Shown: positions 62,201 through 64,000 of the stretch, piece by piece | How positions within the stretch are numbered: the stretch's first letter is position 1 | Layout: each line of letters starts with the position of its first letter | NCBI GenBank assembly: GCA_003156715.1 | Contig: PMHO01000042.1 | Span: 124,899-188,898 of the forward strand | DNA length: 64,000 nucleotides | Reading direction: 5' to 3' | Source of the DNA: Candidatus Tityobacter terrigena | GTDB lineage: Bacteria; Vulcanimicrobiota; Vulcanimicrobiia; Vulcanimicrobiales; Vulcanimicrobiaceae | Notes under the pieces: generated by a model | The model's input: only the letters and a program-made list of their open reading frames with translations | Told to the model about the DNA's origin: nothing | Databases searched by the model: none | Position numbers and translations under genes: made by a program

Positions 62201-62620
62201 TCGCTCGCGTTCCACCAGCACCCACGGGTCGGACAGCGGTTCGGCGAAATCTCCGCCATAGCGGCTGACGGCCTCGGCGTAGCGACTCGCATCGGATGCC
62301 AGCAGTTCGAATGCGGCGACGTCGGTGTTCGCCGCGCGGCGATCGAACGCGAGCGAGCCCGGATCGATCGCGATCCACTGAGTGGCCGCGGGCGGCAGCG
62401 CACCGCGCAAGAGCGTGAGGTTGCGCCGCAGATTGCCGCGCGCGTCTTCCTCGTCGTCATCCGGCCAGAGCGCCGAGGCCACGGCTTCGCGCGCCACTTG
62501 TCCGCGTGCGGTGAAGAGGTACGTGAGCAAGGATAGACTTCGCCGCTGCCACGAGACCGCAGAGATTCGGCCGTCGCACTCCACTCGCGGCACGCCGAGC
62601 AGTTGCAGCTGCACGCCCAT
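59144..62620 (-). CDS. BTAD-type STAND ATPase transcriptional regulator
   Basis: 1158 residues from ATG 62620. The N-terminal OmpR-like wHTH (VQLQLLGVPRVECDGRISAV with RSLSLLTYLFTARGQVAREA and LWPDDDEEDARGNLRR) and BTAD helices (about 100-245) are followed by a STAND ATPase. It has Walker A SGEAGIGKTRL near residue 290 and a Walker B-like VVVFEDVHWAGPGTLAALRY near residue 405. TPR-like helices run to the end (about 700-1130). The frame stays open upstream to 63142, but that part is arginine-rich and antisense to the next gene, so 62620 is preferred. Effector and targets are not visible; the surface-protein gene lies upstream on the same strand. Confidence 0.85.
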   Translation of the reverse strand: MGVQLQLLGVPRVECDGRISAVSWQRRSLSLLTYLFTARGQVAREAVASALWPDDDEEDARGNLRRNLTLLRGALPPAATQWIAIDPGSLAFDRRAANTDVAAFELLASDASRYAEAVSRYGGDFAEPLSDPWVLVERERLRIRFHTILAELSARSFSARRFDEALDYARRILADEPFREDVLRRVMAVRYAMGDRPGALAEFERFRRALEREMDVAPMPETCALRDLVLRGEPLPVAPDAAVGQRAAGSAARIALLPFGGRDAAFGELRAAWEAAASGAGGTVFVSGEAGIGKTRLVAEILEREVGAGARILRGTTASPEARPFEPILGALAGAAPFLASIDLEAVWRNVLAPLVPDWPLGAGEQPLAPLPPERETLRLFEAVSRLLVAVARARPVVVVFEDVHWAGPGTLAALRYIAARVRGHRILVLATYRDGESREAERLRRELCACGHARAVALVPLSEAETSAILSQLDEQPSPEDARTLAARSEGNPLFLTELLRESPGAPHAVSSGIAELVRTRLMRASPDVVVLARVAALSGSSFDVDLLRAVMGRSDGTLIDGIAELLDRQFIRSTATYEGGSYAFTHALVREAIAEGTPDGEQQHVHHIVARALEARASDDRHAVEIASHWAAANEPERAAQAYAKAARASLAAQARDEAALLASAGAALTHDVRLRFELVQLRIEANLQRAQTQILNDDVALATALAAELDENDRYTAALLAHRVADIEADVATQSASVRALRQFRDDAAAPLRAAQIADAEAKTALVAADFPGALEAAGRAAERYREVGAFDDELRALLFAARVRGRVGEPSTAEALLAELEARVAASADLGIVMDYWFARTQVGLVRYDAAAMLYATGRWHAAALKAGDRIMEAKATKMASSAHGIAGRLTHALREGERASAIYAALGVEKDLWLIRNTTAWLLLQLGRIAEATAILRENLRYSQAERLLEHEYCSVNNLGLALLADGAVAEACELQRRALAMAEQLDSEFFVANAMGDLGHALATRGELAEGLAKLREAAAISERLRLPPRRAHDLARAAYWDESPRSAAADARAALAIVEANGEQIWNGPEILWYCAVAFERAADWGAQAYALRRGRELLDGRIAAIEDPGDRRAFCALPYHAALLAAAAQSASRGRANASTNAMASSNAEK

Positions 62621-62748
62621 GGACCGCACGTAATATGCGAAGCAAGGTAGGACACCTGCCGCGCGACGGTGTTTCAGCGCGCGTGTCAGCCCCAACGCTG
62701 CTCGGCTCGAATGCACGGGCAGGGTTGGGGCAACACGCACCAGGGATT

Positions 62749-63906
62749 TTAGTGGCGCAGGGCCGGCGGATGCACGGTCCGATTTTGCTTGAACGCAGGG
62801 CCATTCGGCACGGTCTGGAAGGGCAGCCGTTCGTCTTTTAAACCGTACGGCTTCGCAACGATCCGGTAGGCGAACGCAATCGAGCTGCGACCGCCGCCGA
62901 CTTGGCGCACCTCGAAGCCGCTTGCCGTGCGGCTCGCAACGTACAGTGCCGCGTCGCCCTCTGGGGTTAGCATCACGACGTATGGCTTGCTCAGATCGAT
63001 CGTATTCGCGAAGTCTGCAGCGAGCGCGACGCGTGCGGCGCCGTCTCGTAGAACGGTCTCTCCGACATCGTCGATCGTCGGCTGGCTCGTCCGCGAAGCA
63101 AAGGACGCTACATGCCGCGTTTGAGTGCAACCGTTCTTGCAACTGCCGCTCGTGAAGATCTCGCCGTCAACGAACGCATTGCCCTCTGAGTAGAGCCCGT
63201 AGCTGCTCGACGAACCAGTTTGGCCGTAGACGCCGTATCCTTCCGAAGAAAACCCGTACACACCGGCAGCGAGGTTCACCGTTGTATTGGAATTAAAGCC
63301 GCCCACGCCGGCGTCTTTCCCGGACGAACTACCCTCTACGCCATAACCGGCCGTACTGCCACCGGTGGACGCTCCCGAAACTCCGTTGCCGGAACCCGCA
63401 GCAGTTCCATCGACTCCGTCAGCGCTATCGCTGGAGGCGACGACACCGGCGCCCGACGTGCTAAAGCCCTGCACGCCAGGCCCGCTTTCCGAATCCCCGC
63501 TTACGCCGGGCTGACCGCTGCAGCTTGAGCCGGTACAAAAGCCGCTCACGCCGCCAAAATCCCCAGAACCCTCAACGCCAAAACCTTTGGTTGAAACTCC
63601 GAAAACTCCGGCATCGCCCTCGCCACTAGCGTTTCCTTGAACTCCCGGGCCGGTGCCGGTGTTGTTGCCGAAGATTCCGGCGCCTTCGCCAGAGTTGGTG
63701 CCTGAGACGCAGCCCGTGTTTTCGCCGCTGCTGCAAGATTTGGTCTTCGCGGGCTGCACGATGTGGGCCGGGGACATCGTTCCGAGCGCGGCTTGCCCGG
63801 CGGCGGGATGGGCGAGAGCGAGCGCGGTCGCGCCTGCTCCGGCCAGGATCGCGGCGCCCAGCGATGTCCGCAGGGCGAGGCCGCGAGAGATTTTTGGTTG
63901 ACGCAT
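62749..63906 (-). CDS. Secreted repeat-rich surface protein, paralog 4
   Basis: 385 residues, the longest member of the family. A signal peptide (residues about 14-40, ending AGQAA) precedes CSSGENTGC. The region from about 65 to 260 is dense in short repeats: EGAGIFGNN, GPGVQGN, DAGVFG, GFGVEGS, GYGVEGS, GVYGFSSEGYGVYGQ. The repeats average about eight to ten residues and would suit a beta-helix. The C-terminal cap keeps VMLTPEGDAALYVASRT, GGGRSSIAFAYRIVAKP. The middle CxID segment of the other three paralogs is replaced by CKNGCTQ. Neighbour of a large BTAD regulator. Function unknown. Confidence 0.75.
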   Translation of the reverse strand: MRQPKISRGLALRTSLGAAILAGAGATALALAHPAAGQAALGTMSPAHIVQPAKTKSCSSGENTGCVSGTNSGEGAGIFGNNTGTGPGVQGNASGEGDAGVFGVSTKGFGVEGSGDFGGVSGFCTGSSCSGQPGVSGDSESGPGVQGFSTSGAGVVASSDSADGVDGTAAGSGNGVSGASTGGSTAGYGVEGSSSGKDAGVGGFNSNTTVNLAAGVYGFSSEGYGVYGQTGSSSSYGLYSEGNAFVDGEIFTSGSCKNGCTQTRHVASFASRTSQPTIDDVGETVLRDGAARVALAADFANTIDLSKPYVVMLTPEGDAALYVASRTASGFEVRQVGGGRSSIAFAYRIVAKPYGLKDERLPFQTVPNGPAFKQNRTVHPPALRH

Positions 63907-64000
63907 GACAATACTCCAGGGGCACAGGGCCCAGATTTGTGCGGGCTTCGGCGAGACATCTCTGCAGCGATCGTGGTCGCTGCGGTGGCTCGCTCGAGCT
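63907..64000. other. Right edge, upstream region of the surface-protein gene
   Basis: Only about 95 bases remain. They hold the upstream region of the minus-strand surface-protein gene, with a GGAG-like ribosome-binding site (TGGAGTATTGTC before the start). No further gene is visible. Confidence 0.5.

Noticed and set aside
62621..63142. N-terminal extension of the BTAD regulator
   Set aside because: Arginine/serine-rich shadow of the surface-protein gene; the wHTH domain starts right after ATG 62620.
63300..63720. Short regular repeats that could suggest a CRISPR array or minisatellite
   Set aside because: Repeats are imperfect, in frame and encode GVYG-like peptide repeats of a secreted protein; no constant repeat with unique spacers.

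Overview
Bacterial chromosomal window from a high-GC organism with moderate coding density and many decayed genes between intact ones. No rRNA, tRNA, CRISPR array or replication origin was seen. The gene repertoire points to a soil or acid-associated bacterium. It includes giant STAND-ATPase regulators with BTAD or HTH domains, GloVer-repeat proteins, a glutamic (G1) endopeptidase relative, a tannase-family esterase, a ba3-type oxidase, and several secreted proteins with short glycine/tyrosine-rich repeats. Candidatus Eremiobacterota (WPS-2), or a neighbour such as Dormibacterota or Acidobacteriota, is my best guess. This is inference from gene families, not from a marker gene.
Layout. 1-3.0 kb: left-edge fragments, then a tight three-gene plus-strand operon (secreted protein, cupredoxin, stand-alone ScoMcrA-head-like domain). 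3.2-4.5 kb: two tandem IS21-family remnants. 4.5-12.5 kb: Nramp-related transporter, repeat-rich secreted protein, secreted phosphoesterase, SRPBCC-like protein and zwf. 13.2-16.3 kb: four-gene ba3 cytochrome oxidase operon (IIa, II, I, SCO). 17-22.5 kb: small secreted proteins, a YecE/DUF72 fragment joined tail to tail with a broken surface-protein gene, a tandem winged-helix regulator and an alpha/beta hydrolase. 22.5-28.1 kb: membrane-associated formate dehydrogenase operon whose catalytic subunit carries an in-frame UGA (selenocysteine) followed by a convincing SECIS hairpin. 28.3-36.7 kb: PNPOx-like protein, MFS transporter, OmdA-type protein, secreted metallophosphoesterase, G1-peptidase relative and an XRE/STAND regulator. 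37.1-47.3 kb: another repeat-rich surface protein, then a compact two-gene Tc (ABC) toxin locus. Its TcA-like protein is only 1011 aa and its TcB-TcC fusion is 1962 aa with a glycine-zipper C-terminal region. 47.3-64 kb: frameshifted SDR, thioredoxin-like protein, quinone-oxidoreductase-like MDR protein, VC0807-like membrane protein, two very large BTAD/STAND regulators, tannase, GloVer-repeat protein, aldo/keto reductase and a fourth repeat-rich surface protein.
How it works together. Two respiratory modules stand out: formate oxidation (Sec-dependent FDH with Fe-S and NrfD-type subunits) and a high-affinity ba3-type oxygen reductase with its copper chaperone. Secreted hydrolases and surface proteins dominate the rest. 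Three intact STAND regulators plus remnants of a fourth suggest heavy signalling. The strongest candidate for an undescribed system is the miniature Tc toxin: the coiled-coil stalk and TcB-binding domain of TcA seem to be kept while the usual large shell and pore body is missing, and it sits directly upstream of a fused cocoon and RHS protein.
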